The notes under the pieces were generated by a model that searched no databases, was not told the DNA's origin, and worked only from the letters and a program-made list of their open reading frames with translations. Positions 7,113 to 14,656 of a DNA stretch of 20,870 bases are shown here, one piece after another (positions within the stretch are counted from its first letter, which is position 1; each line of letters begins with the position of its first letter). The stretch lies in the NCBI GenBank assembly GCA_903881535.1, contig CAIRTT010000103.1:1-20870 (forward strand), in the 5' to 3' direction. Position numbers and translations under genes: made by a program. Origin of the DNA: an uncultured Armatimonadota bacterium. Lineage in GTDB: Bacteria; Armatimonadota; Armatimonadia; Armatimonadales; Armatimonadaceae.

Positions 7113-8807
7113 ATGAGACTGTCTCCACATTGGATTCTGGCATCGTTTACCCTGGGTGCTGCTGGGTTACTGGCAAGCCCCGGGTGCAAAAACGTGATGG
7201 CAAAGCAGTCATCCAATTCGGGCATCAATGCTGGTAGCCGCAGCTATGGGCGTGATCGCTCAGCAAGAAATCAGCAGGAAACGCGCATCGCATTTGAGGA
7301 TCGATCCATGGAATGGGGGCTGCCTTCATCGGATTACATTCTCGAGAAGCAACCCAAAAATATCGAGGAAACGTTTGGGAGCGGCTGCGCCTTTGCTGAC
7401 CTGAATGGCGATCAGTTTGATGAGGCGATTGTTGTCCATCACAATGGCATCCGTATTTATCGCAACAATGCCGGTAAGGGCTTTACCGACATCTCGAAAA
7501 CCTGGGCTCCTGCGCTGTCCGGCAGGCTGCACGGCATTGCCGCTGGCGATGTCGATGCGGATGGCCGTGTGGACCTTGTTATCGGTGGACATCCAGGACT
7601 GTTCTTCCTCCGCAATACAGGTACCAAACTCGTAGCATCACGCATAAATCCAATTAGCGATACCACCAGCTGGTGGAGTAGCATTGCGCTTACACATATC
7701 GACCGTGGGCGGACACTTGACATCGTTGCCGGCCGCTACGTTGGTTTTGGAGCTAGTTCAGCACAAGTGTGCTCCGTGGATGGCGTTCCGACTGCGTGCG
7801 GTAGCTTTCATTACGCAGCGCAGACCACGGCAGCATTCATCTCACGAGGGCGTAACACATTCCTCGATGTCAGTAAACGCATTGGATTGCAATCCGCCGC
7901 AAGTCGAGTAACGGGCGTTGCACCCCAAGACTTCGATAATGATGGTGATACCGATTTGTTGCTGCTTAGCGACTCGGATGGGTCATCCCTTTTGGAAAAT
8001 AACGGCCGGATGCGGTTTACAAACCTTGGTGCAAGATCCGGGATTCCGCTGGATACGACAGGCGACTTCCAACAGCGCTATGGGGCAGACTGGGCCGATA
8101 TAGATGGCGATGCTAAGGCCGATATCGTCATTGGCACCGGCCTTGATCAGCTCTCAGCGCTTTATAGCAATCGTGGGAATGGTTTTTTCCTGGATGTTGC
8201 CCCGATGCGCGGATTGTTGGGATCTAAGCGTAGGCACAGTGCTGGCGTGTTGTTTGAGGACTTCGATGCGGATGGCCACATGGATGTGTTTTCTGTGAGC
8301 GGTCACTTCCAGAGCAATATCGACATGCTCAAACCTGGTGTTACCTACCGTCAGCCATGTCTGGTCCTTGCCGGGGAAGCCGGAGGGACATTTGAAGATG
8401 TCTCTGAGCGCGTGGGGGTCGGGGTTCAGCGGCCACTCACGGGACGTGGGCTGGCTGCATCTGATATCGACCATGATGGCGATGTTGATGTTCTTATCAC
8501 CGATGTCGAAGGTCCAGCACGCCTGTTCGAGAATGTCTCACGGAGTGCGGGAGGTGTTGCAACAATCCATCTTCAGCGGAGGAAAGGCTCGGCCATCGGT
8601 GCGATCGTTCTTGCTGGTGGGGTGCGGCGCGAGGTGCAAACGGCACGAGGTTACTTATCGGCATCATCGGAAGATGTGGTCATTGCATTTCCCGCCGGTA
8701 AGAAGCAGCTATCAATGAAGGTGACGTGGCCGGGTGGTGTAACTGAGACCTATCCCGTCAAGGTAGGAACCTCTGAAGTATTGCTAGAAGGGCGCGGCAC
8801 GCCATGA
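7113..8807 (+). CDS. FG-GAP/VCBS-repeat protein with C-terminal ASPIC/UnbV domain (CRTAC1-like)
   Basis: This 564-residue exported protein is built of FG-GAP/VCBS blades with calcium-binding-like Asp motifs: DLNGDQFDE (97-105), DVDADGRVD (146-154), DFDNDGDTD (273-281), DIDGDAKAD (329-337), DFDADGHMD (383-391) and DIDHDGDVD (451-459). These suggest a beta-propeller. A Cys pair (C220, C229) sits where the family often has a conserved disulfide-like segment. Residues about 490-560 match the UnbV/ASPIC domain (GSAIGAIV, GYLSASSEDVV, VTWPGGVTETYPV). The N-terminal hydrophobic segment ends in ASPGC25, an atypical lipobox, so it is either a lipoprotein or a Sec-secreted protein. The stop overlaps the start of the next gene by 4 bases (ATGA). 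The function of this family is not established. It probably acts outside the cytoplasm. Confidence 0.9.
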   Translation: MRLSPHWILASFTLGAAGLLASPGCKNVMAKQSSNSGINAGSRSYGRDRSARNQQETRIAFEDRSMEWGLPSSDYILEKQPKNIEETFGSGCAFADLNGDQFDEAIVVHHNGIRIYRNNAGKGFTDISKTWAPALSGRLHGIAAGDVDADGRVDLVIGGHPGLFFLRNTGTKLVASRINPISDTTSWWSSIALTHIDRGRTLDIVAGRYVGFGASSAQVCSVDGVPTACGSFHYAAQTTAAFISRGRNTFLDVSKRIGLQSAASRVTGVAPQDFDNDGDTDLLLLSDSDGSSLLENNGRMRFTNLGARSGIPLDTTGDFQQRYGADWADIDGDAKADIVIGTGLDQLSALYSNRGNGFFLDVAPMRGLLGSKRRHSAGVLFEDFDADGHMDVFSVSGHFQSNIDMLKPGVTYRQPCLVLAGEAGGTFEDVSERVGVGVQRPLTGRGLAASDIDHDGDVDVLITDVEGPARLFENVSRSAGGVATIHLQRRKGSAIGAIVLAGGVRREVQTARGYLSASSEDVVIAFPAGKKQLSMKVTWPGGVTETYPVKVGTSEVLLEGRGTP

Positions 8808-9832
8808 TTAAGCTGAGAGCTGATGTGATTGCGGGCATCGTTTCTACGATGGCGCTATGCGGAGCGAGTGGGTGGATATGGTGGCGGGAACCGCAAAGGC
8901 TATCTACTAGCCAGCTGACGGCTGCGGTTTCGAACGACCCAAAGAATGCAGAGGCGTTTACCGAGCTTGCCAACCGTCAGGAACACGATCGGCAGTTTGA
9001 AGCTGCGATGCAGAGTTATTTGGGTGCGGGTAAGGCGGGGATGGGGGCAAACTCATATGCGAAAGCCGCGCGCTGTGCAGTGAAGGTTGGCAAGTTTGGA
9101 GATGCACAGCGCTATGCCCGGGATGCTGTTGACATGGATGCCGGTTCCAAGGTGGGGACTGCGGCAACGATGGCCGCTGGTGTGTTTGTAGAGCTCGGTG
9201 ATCCGAGAACCGCGTTGTCTAGTCTTCCCGATGCAAAGCGAAGTGTTCCATTTGAGACAGATTACATCCGGGCAAAAGCTCTTTTGGCGTTGCAGCGCTA
9301 TCCAGAGGCTTTGGAAGCGGCAGAGGTTGCTGTTATGCAGCCAACGAGTGGACGGATGGCAATCCTTGTTCGCATTTTGCGGGAATCGGGTGACACGGAT
9401 GGTGCATACGAGGTCGTGGATGCGTATGGAGATTCAGCGGATGCTGGAAACGACTGGCATTTAGAGGCAGGGCTTGCTCGGACGGCGCATGCCGGTAGCG
9501 ACCGGAAGCAGCGTGAACAGGGCGAAGTGGCTTTGCAGAGAGTTATTCAGGATGCAGATAAACCAACTCTAAAGCTTCAGGCTGGGGTGGCTCTTGGGCA
9601 ATCAATGCTTGCATCCGGGCGCGGAGCCAAAGCAGTTCCTCTGCTGAAAGATTTGGTTGTGGCATTTCCACAATCGGATGAAATTCGCTATGTCTTGACA
9701 TGTGTCGAACGTGAAAGTGGACTTAGCGCGGTCGCAGATAAGGGGCTTCAGGAAGTAGCCAGCCGAAAGGCAAATGCACACGCTCTGAGACAAAAAATAG
9801 ATCGGCGGTCTCAGCGATTCAAAACATTTTAG
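8804..9832 (+). CDS. Membrane-anchored tetratricopeptide-repeat protein
   Basis: This 342-residue protein has an N-terminal hydrophobic anchor (about 8-27, ending WIWW), followed by helical pairs with TPR character. Examples are DPKNAEAFTELANRQEHDRQFEAAMQSYLGAG (split here as residues 45-76), SYAKAARCAVKVGKFGDAQRYARDAV (84-109) and YIRAKALLALQRYPEALEAAEVAV. The repeats are irregular, and the C-terminal part (about 230-330) also looks solenoidal. Its ATG overlaps the stop of the ASPIC/UnbV gene (ATGA), which implies translational coupling and a partnership. TPR proteins are common companions of ASPIC/UnbV proteins in related bacteria. The TPR domain would lie on the outer face of the inner membrane and act as a scaffold. 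No specific role can be read. Confidence 0.82.
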   Translation: MIKLRADVIAGIVSTMALCGASGWIWWREPQRLSTSQLTAAVSNDPKNAEAFTELANRQEHDRQFEAAMQSYLGAGKAGMGANSYAKAARCAVKVGKFGDAQRYARDAVDMDAGSKVGTAATMAAGVFVELGDPRTALSSLPDAKRSVPFETDYIRAKALLALQRYPEALEAAEVAVMQPTSGRMAILVRILRESGDTDGAYEVVDAYGDSADAGNDWHLEAGLARTAHAGSDRKQREQGEVALQRVIQDADKPTLKLQAGVALGQSMLASGRGAKAVPLLKDLVVAFPQSDEIRYVLTCVERESGLSAVADKGLQEVASRKANAHALRQKIDRRSQRFKTF

Positions 9833-9880
9833 GCATCACCTTAGGACGTTTATGCCGATGTACGCTTCATTTAGGTGTTG

Positions 9881-9894
9881 ATAACAGATGTTAT
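9881..9894. promoter_or_regulatory. Palindrome upstream of the exopolysaccharide operon
   Basis: ATAACA and TGTTAT form a perfect inverted repeat with a 2-base centre. It lies about 190 bases before the BY-kinase start and could be a regulator site. The protein that binds is unknown. Confidence 0.3.
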
Positions 9895-9927
9895 GTAAGG
9901 AAAAGTGGCTTGTGGGATGATTCAGGC

Positions 9928-9940
9928 AAACGTAACGTTT
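9928..9940. promoter_or_regulatory. Palindrome AAACGT-A-ACGTTT upstream of the exopolysaccharide operon
   Basis: This is a perfect inverted repeat with 6-base arms and a single central A. It lies just upstream of a possible promoter (TTGTCA at 9960). Its AAACG/CGTTT arms resemble those of the perfect palindrome at 14525-14540, though the centre differs. Regulatory use is inferred. Confidence 0.35.
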
Positions 9941-9959
9941 AATTTAGTTTTAATTACAC

Positions 9960-9988
9960 TTGTCATAGCTACCGTGGTGTGCGATATT
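9960..9988 (+). promoter_or_regulatory. Possible promoter of the exopolysaccharide operon
   Basis: TTGTCA (9960-9965) and GATATT (9983-9988) are 17 bases apart. A start near 9995 would give a leader of about 80 bases before the BY-kinase. Other hexamers in this AT-rich stretch are possible, so this is a weak call. Confidence 0.3.
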
Positions 9989-10077
9989 TGCGATGTATAA
10001 GCATTGATTAACCTTGGGTACGATACACTGGACGCACCGTAGATTGAGTAACTTGGGGCGCGTACAGAGGATGTTCC

Positions 10078-12432
10078 ATGGTTCAGCGTATCGTCGGTTC
10101 GACACCAAAAGGCCCTATGGAAGACCGCTTTAACCCCAGCGAAGAACAGACCGCATCCGTTTCTGTACGTGAGTACATCGACGTTTTCCGTCGTCGTCGA
10201 GCAATTTTCATTCAGACGTTTCTCCTGATCCTCGTGATCAGTGTCGTCGTAACATTGCTGACACCTCCCGTTTATCAGTCCCGTGCCCGTTTGTTGGTTG
10301 CTGGTCAAAGTGCCAGCCTCAACTCCATCAATACGGACAACCCACTTTCAGCGCTGCTTGCGGTGGCACCGAGTTATTCGGTTGCGACGCAGATTCAGCT
10401 GCTTCAGGATGGTGAGATTCAGGGTGAAGTGGCACGTCGCCTGGGTGGACGGCTTCCTGCATTTTCGATTGCCCCTGTTGAAGGTACGGAAATCATCGAA
10501 GTCTATGCCGAGGGTTCGAGCCCGAAGCTAGTTGGCGATGCCCCTAATGTCCTTTTGGATTACTACATCCATGAGGTTGCCGACAACGACCTCGCGCAGG
10601 TAACGGAAGCACGCAAGTTTGCTGAGCGTAATGGTGGCGAAGCCCGCACCAAGATGGAAAAGCTTGAGAAAGACCTTGCTAACTTCAAGAACCAATACAA
10701 GGTTGTTGAGTTAACCAAGGGGCAGGAGCTTCAGCTCGCGGATGTCACTGCTGCTGAGAGCCAACTTCAATCGAACCAGAACCAGATTGCGACACTGACT
10801 AGTCAGCGTGAGCTGCTTGCTGAACAGCTTGCGATTGCTCCGAAGCGTCTCTCCAATGTCGACAACCCTGAGGCCGATGCGCAGGTGCAAGGTCTCAAGA
10901 CGCAGCTCGATGAGCTGGACATGCAGCGGACGATTCTCCTTGAGAAGTACCAGCCGACGAATATCAATGTTGTTCAACTGGACATCAAAGCGAATATTCT
11001 AAAGCGTCGCATACAAAAGGCACTCCAGACGCTAGGTGTACGCACCGCCGTTATCAACCCTGAATACGCATCGATCAAATCCAAAATAGCAGATCTGGAC
11101 TTTCAGATTCGTGGCCTTCAGGTTCAGTCACAGCGTCTCGCAGGCAATGTAAGCAAGGCACGTGAGCGCTTAGGGAACTTCCCTAACTGGCAGCTCGAAA
11201 TGGGCCGTATTCAGCGTGAGATGGAAATGGCACAGTCCGAGTTCAAAATGTATGACTCGAAGATTGCTGAGCTCAAGCTCCGTGAAGAAGCCCGTCGTAA
11301 GCCAGCAAAGATTATTTCCCGTTCATCGGTTCCAGGTGCACCAATCCGCCCGAAGAAGCTGCAGAACATTGGGCTTGGTGTCCTGTTGGCACTCTTCTTT
11401 GCGGTCTGTTTTGCATTGCTTCAGGAATACCTGGATGACCGTATTAACTCCCCTGAGGATGTGCAGCGTAGTCTTCGCCTGACGGCACTTGGCGCTGTTC
11501 CAGCTATCCCTGAGGAAGGTCTTCGGCTGATTGCTGGACAAAAGGCCTTTTCGCCGATTGTTGAGTGCTATCGTGGTCTTCGAACCAACCTTGGATTTGC
11601 AAGTATCGATACCCCGATCCGTAGCTTGGGTGTTACATCCAGTGTGCCAGGTGAAGGCAAATCAACGACCATGGCAAACCTTGCGATGGCGCTTGCACTC
11701 GATGGTAAGCGTGTCATTATTGTGGATGCTGACCTTCGGCGTCCGCAGCAGCACAAGATTTTCAAGGTTGAGAAGAAGCCTGGTCTTACCGACCTGCTGC
11801 TTGGCTCGGCGTCCATTGCTGATGTCCTTAAAGAAACTCCACTTTCGCCGATTCGTATCGTTCCTGCAGGTTCTACTCCACCAAACCCAGCGGAGCTGCT
11901 TGGGTCTGACCGTATGCAGCAAGTGATCAATGCGCTCGAAGGGCTTGCGGATATCGTTTTGTACGATGCGCCTCCAACGCTTGCGGTTGCGGATGCAACA
12001 CTGCTTGCAAGCAAGGTAGATGGCATTTTGTTTGTGGTTGGTGCAGGTGAGACACGTCGTTCCAACGCAAAGCAGGCCATGGATATGTTGCGCCAGGCGA
12101 GGATCAACGTCCTTGGTACTGTCGTGAACAAAGCGCCAACTGGCCAGCGTGGCTACGGGTATGGCTACGGATATGGCTATAGCTACGGCTATGGTTACGG
12201 TTACTATGCATATTCCCAACCGTATGCGCCGCAGGTTGGTGAGAGTGCTGCAACCGCGACCATCGAAGCCGCTGAGTCCACATTGCCAAACTGGGATGAG
12301 ACCTATCGCAAACTCCCATTGTTGAACGGTTTGCAACCGGTTCCGCGTGCGCCAGTGGCAGGTGGCTTTACGGTGGCCGATGTCCTTTCGACGAGCGGGA
12401 CAATCACGGATGAGGGATCAACACATGGTTAG
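10078..12432 (+). CDS. Polysaccharide co-polymerase/BY-type tyrosine kinase fusion (Wzc/EpsB-like)
   Basis: This 784-residue inner-membrane protein is of the Wzc type and controls chain length and export of capsule or exopolysaccharide. The Wzz domain begins at about 30, with membrane segment 1 at about 43-62. A long periplasmic coiled-coil region (about 165-420) follows, then the P-rich motif PGAPIRPKK and membrane segment 2 (about 431-448). The cytosolic kinase has Walker A SVPGEGKSTT (522-531), Walker A' VIIVDADLRRP (546-556) and Walker B IVLYDAPP (626-633). Twelve tyrosines lie at 693-716 in a GY-repeat run. Unusually this autophosphorylation cluster is not terminal, since 68 further residues follow. 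The ATG at 10078 has GAGG 8-9 bases upstream. The stop overlaps the export gene start by 8 bases. Confidence 0.94.
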   Translation: MVQRIVGSTPKGPMEDRFNPSEEQTASVSVREYIDVFRRRRAIFIQTFLLILVISVVVTLLTPPVYQSRARLLVAGQSASLNSINTDNPLSALLAVAPSYSVATQIQLLQDGEIQGEVARRLGGRLPAFSIAPVEGTEIIEVYAEGSSPKLVGDAPNVLLDYYIHEVADNDLAQVTEARKFAERNGGEARTKMEKLEKDLANFKNQYKVVELTKGQELQLADVTAAESQLQSNQNQIATLTSQRELLAEQLAIAPKRLSNVDNPEADAQVQGLKTQLDELDMQRTILLEKYQPTNINVVQLDIKANILKRRIQKALQTLGVRTAVINPEYASIKSKIADLDFQIRGLQVQSQRLAGNVSKARERLGNFPNWQLEMGRIQREMEMAQSEFKMYDSKIAELKLREEARRKPAKIISRSSVPGAPIRPKKLQNIGLGVLLALFFAVCFALLQEYLDDRINSPEDVQRSLRLTALGAVPAIPEEGLRLIAGQKAFSPIVECYRGLRTNLGFASIDTPIRSLGVTSSVPGEGKSTTMANLAMALALDGKRVIIVDADLRRPQQHKIFKVEKKPGLTDLLLGSASIADVLKETPLSPIRIVPAGSTPPNPAELLGSDRMQQVINALEGLADIVLYDAPPTLAVADATLLASKVDGILFVVGAGETRRSNAKQAMDMLRQARINVLGTVVNKAPTGQRGYGYGYGYGYSYGYGYGYYAYSQPYAPQVGESAATATIEAAESTLPNWDETYRKLPLLNGLQPVPRAPVAGGFTVADVLSTSGTITDEGSTHG
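12151..12225 (+). repeat. Gly-Tyr codon repeat encoding the kinase tyrosine cluster
   Basis: A run of GGN-TAY hexanucleotide units encodes five GY units, SY, three more GY units and then Y-A-Y-S-Q-P-Y. Codons vary (TAC and TAT, several Gly codons), so the repeat is kept at protein level and is not a pure slippage tract. Unit number may still vary among strains. Confidence 0.8.
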
Positions 12433-13597
12433 GCGTACATTTGTCAGAAGTGCAGTTACTGGATTGTTGCTGGCTGGTGTGATGCCCATCGCGGCTATGG
12501 CACAAACGCAGGCGCATAAGATCGCGGTCGGTGATGAAGTTACCATCAAGGTGCTGGGCGAGGATGAGTATTCCATTGTGGCTACGGTCCGCGGTGATGG
12601 AAAGATTACCTATCCGTATTCCGGAGACATCGACGTTGCCGGTTTAACCGCGCCTGAGCTCAGAGAAAAGATTCTCGCCATCGTGCGGAAGGAACTGAAG
12701 CGCCCTGAGGTTCTGGTCAGTGTCCGCGAGCTTCCTCCGCCACAGGTAGGCATCATCGTGATTGGTGCTGCACGCAACCAAGGCAAGATAGGTGTGAAGG
12801 AAGGCTCCCGTCTCATCGATGTCATTGGCGCCATCGGAGTTATAAACCAGGATCGCCCTGAATGGGTCACCTGTACCCTCCTCCGTAACGGGATGCCAAA
12901 GAAGATTGATTTGGTCAAGCTGCTTGGTCAGCTGGATTTGACGGAGAACGAAGTTCTCCTCGATGGCGACATTTTGTGGTTCCAAGAATTGGACATCGCC
13001 AAAACGCACATCCAGGTGCTAGGCGAGGTTCAAAAGCCTGGCCCGATGCCATTACCAAAAGACCCCGGTGTTCTTTCAGTGCTCGTGGCAGCGGGTGGTG
13101 CAACGCCCAAGGCACTGCTATCAAAGGCTATGATTCTACGTGCAGGGCAGCAGATTCCGGTGAATCTGTCGACAATTGCGACGGCTGGAACCGTGTCACC
13201 GATACAGCTACAAGCCGGTGATACCTTGTTCCTTCCGCCACTGAAAGCTCAGTTTATGGTTTCTGGTGCCGTCGGAAAGCCTGGCCTTCAGGATTATCCT
13301 GACAAAGAAGGTACGCTTAAGCTCGTTGAAGCGCTGCAGCTTGCAGGAAACGTAGCGCAAGGTGCTGACTTGAAGAAAGCGCAGCTCGTGCGGCAGAAAC
13401 TTGGTTCGGATAAACCGGATGTCGTGAATGTTGACCTTGAGCAGATTCTGCAGAAGGGCAACCAGAAACTAAATGTCGCGGTTGAACCGGGAGATTTGAT
13501 TTACATCCCGAGTAAGCGTGGTGGCGGTGGCTTCAATGTCCAGAGTCTCTGGATGTACTTGCAGGCTGCGACCTTCCTCGGCTTGCGTGTTCGCTAA
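12425..13597 (+). CDS. Wza-like polysaccharide export protein with SLBB domains
   Basis: This 390-residue exported protein has a signal peptide (1-26, cleavage AMA-QT). It then carries a Poly_export domain (about 30-110, with VGDEVTIKVLGEDEYS and GDGKITYPYSGDIDVAGLT), followed by SLBB-type modules starting at VIGAARNQGKIGVKEG, VLGEVQKPGPMPLP and VSGAVGKPGLQDYP. The last contains the typical GDLIYIP segment. It would form the outer-membrane polysaccharide channel that works with the upstream kinase/co-polymerase. It has no lipobox, unlike E. coli Wza. I chose the ATG at 12425 because GAGGG (12412-12416) precedes it and the signal peptide follows. It overlaps the kinase gene end by 8 bases. No glycosyltransferase, flippase or polymerase gene follows here. 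Confidence 0.92.
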   Translation: MVRRTFVRSAVTGLLLAGVMPIAAMAQTQAHKIAVGDEVTIKVLGEDEYSIVATVRGDGKITYPYSGDIDVAGLTAPELREKILAIVRKELKRPEVLVSVRELPPPQVGIIVIGAARNQGKIGVKEGSRLIDVIGAIGVINQDRPEWVTCTLLRNGMPKKIDLVKLLGQLDLTENEVLLDGDILWFQELDIAKTHIQVLGEVQKPGPMPLPKDPGVLSVLVAAGGATPKALLSKAMILRAGQQIPVNLSTIATAGTVSPIQLQAGDTLFLPPLKAQFMVSGAVGKPGLQDYPDKEGTLKLVEALQLAGNVAQGADLKKAQLVRQKLGSDKPDVVNVDLEQILQKGNQKLNVAVEPGDLIYIPSKRGGGGFNVQSLWMYLQAATFLGLRVR

Positions 13598-13678
13598 GGA
13601 CGTACTGGCTGCGGTAGGTTCCACGGCGTCCTCTCATAAGGTGTGACACGTAGTCGTTTTTCAGGAAGTTGTTAGACC

Positions 13679-14197
13679 TTGCCAAAGATCGATTTAATTG
13701 CCCTCCGACGGGATGCACGTGAACATGCATCGCAAAATAAGTACTACCGGCAGTACATCAAGGAGGCGTTGCCGCTATCCAACGATGACCTAGATGTAGA
13801 AGTCGCAGCGCTTGCAGATTTAGCCTTTGAGAAAATCGATTGTCTGGACTGTGGAAACTGTTGCCGTCGTAAAGAAATCGCAGTCACAGCAAAGGACATT
13901 CGCCGGATTGCACGCGGTTTGGGTGTGAAGACAGAATATTTTGTAAGGCGGTATGTTGCCGAGAGCAAAACAGGTGATGTCTATATCAAGGGGGAACCGT
14001 GTCCATTCCTCGGTAGCGATAATGCCTGTTCGATCTATGCAGACCGCCCGCAGGCATGCAGGGCATTTCCGTACTTGCATGACCGCAAAGTACGCGCCCG
14101 GACGTTGACGATGCTTGAAAATGTTGGTGAATGCCCAATTGTCGCGGATGTCTGGGGCCGCCTCGTTAGAAAGTATCCAGAGCCACCTAAAAGCTAG
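13679..14197 (+). CDS. YkgJ-family cysteine-cluster (putative metal-binding) protein
   Basis: This 172-residue cytosolic protein carries the YkgJ/CxxCxxCC signature: C55, C58, C61 and C62 in CLDCGNCC, then C108 in PCPFL, C117 in CSIY, C127 in RPQACRAFP, and C152. Eight cysteines in this order suggest a zinc or Fe-S cluster. The family's role is unknown. Translation seems to start at a TTG (13679), since AGGAAG lies about 10 bases upstream and no suitable ATG precedes the conserved part. It is 81 bases after the export gene and could be cotranscribed with it, but nothing links it functionally to polysaccharide export. The selC tRNA follows 103 bases downstream. Confidence 0.85.
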   Translation: MPKIDLIALRRDAREHASQNKYYRQYIKEALPLSNDDLDVEVAALADLAFEKIDCLDCGNCCRRKEIAVTAKDIRRIARGLGVKTEYFVRRYVAESKTGDVYIKGEPCPFLGSDNACSIYADRPQACRAFPYLHDRKVRARTLTMLENVGECPIVADVWGRLVRKYPEPPKS

Positions 14198-14222
14198 TGT
14201 TTGGCGTTCAACGGGTTTGCGG

Positions 14223-14251
14223 TTGATAGCGTTGATCTCGCTGGGTACACA
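14223..14251 (+). promoter_or_regulatory. Possible promoter of selC
   Basis: TTGATA (14223-14228) and TACACA (14246-14251) have a 17-base spacer. A start near 14258 would leave a 5' leader of about 43 bases before the tRNA. The -10 match is weak. Confidence 0.3.
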
Positions 14252-14300
14252 ATGGCTTTTGCTCGATGTTCCTGAAGCGATACCATGTTTTTTCACTTGT

Positions 14301-14398
14301 GGGGGCGGATGGGGTCTGGTGGTCCTCCCGGTCTTCAAAACCGTGTGCGGGCTGGCTCAGCCAGCCTGAGTGAGTTCGATTCTCACGCGCTCCCGCCA
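14301..14398 (+). tRNA. selC: Selenocysteine tRNA (anticodon UCA)
   Basis: The 98-base gene folds as a bacterial tRNA-Sec. The acceptor stem pairs 14301-14307 with 14388-14394, with one G-U. The eighth pair expected for tRNA-Sec would be a G-G mismatch (14308/14387). A long D stem (GGGGTC at 14311-14316 with GGTCCT at 14321-14326) encloses a 4-base TGGT loop. The anticodon loop CTTCAAA (14333-14339) carries TCA at 14335-14337. The long variable arm is a 7-bp stem (14350-14356 with 14360-14366). The T arm is GTGAG, TTCGATT, CTCAC (14370-14386). Discriminator G and CCA are encoded. UCA anticodon, extended D stem and long variable arm together exclude tRNA-Ser and tRNA-Leu. It implies UGA decoding with SelA, SelB and SelD encoded elsewhere. 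Confidence 0.93.
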
Positions 14399-14435
14399 AA
14401 AAAATGAACGACGCCGGCGAGTGTCAGTTATAAAC

Positions 14436-14449
14436 ATTCTTGCAAGAAT
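14436..14449. promoter_or_regulatory. Perfect palindrome ATTCTTGCAAGAAT after selC
   Basis: This 14-base perfect palindrome lies 38 bases after the tRNA. It has no loop and no strong T run, so it fits a protein site better than a terminator. It could belong to the control region of the pseudopilin gene. Confidence 0.4.
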
Positions 14450-14524
14450 TTGTACTATTCACTGTTTTGAATCAAGCAATCTAGGCCGGTGTTTTGCTAT
14501 CCGGTAGTATTGCAACAACATCTA

Positions 14525-14540
14525 AGCAAAACGTTTTGCT
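14525..14540. promoter_or_regulatory. LacI-type operator upstream of the pseudopilin gene
   Basis: AGCAAAACGTTTTGCT is a perfect 16-base palindrome with a central CG. This is the architecture of LacI/GalR-family operators such as the PurR box. Its right part, GTTTTGCTAT, recurs as a direct 10-base repeat at 14491-14500, a possible half-site 42 bases upstream (about four helical turns). The regulator is not in the window. Confidence 0.55.
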
Positions 14541-14569
14541 ATGGTGTCGTGCCTATCCGGCGCGTAACG

Positions 14570-14637
14570 TTCCGACGGAAACCACCTCGGTGGAATCCAC
14601 TGACCAATGATGGTTATCAACACCCAATGCTGGGTGT
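14570..14637 (+). promoter_or_regulatory. Hairpin-rich 5' leader of the pseudopilin gene
   Basis: Three small perfect hairpins lie close together: TTCC-GAC-GGAA (14570-14580), CCACC-TC-GGTGG (14582-14593) and ACACCCA-ATGC-TGGGTGT (14620-14637). The third ends directly before AGGAAAG, the only Shine-Dalgarno-like sequence in the leader. They could stabilise the mRNA or modulate translation. Confidence 0.35.
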
Positions 14638-14656
14638 AGGAAAGACGCACTCATTT

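Noticed and set aside
12151..12225. Short tandem repeat as a phase-variable microsatellite
   Set aside because: Units are 6 bases and keep frame, and codon choice varies between units, so simple slippage switching is not supported.
14301..14398. tRNA-Ser or tRNA-Leu reading of the long-variable-arm tRNA
   Set aside because: The anticodon is UCA in a CUUCAAA loop, and the extended D stem with 4-base loop fits tRNA-Sec only.
14198..14656. Integrated element using the tRNA gene as attachment site
   Set aside because: No integrase gene lies nearby, and I noticed no repeat of the tRNA 3' end downstream.
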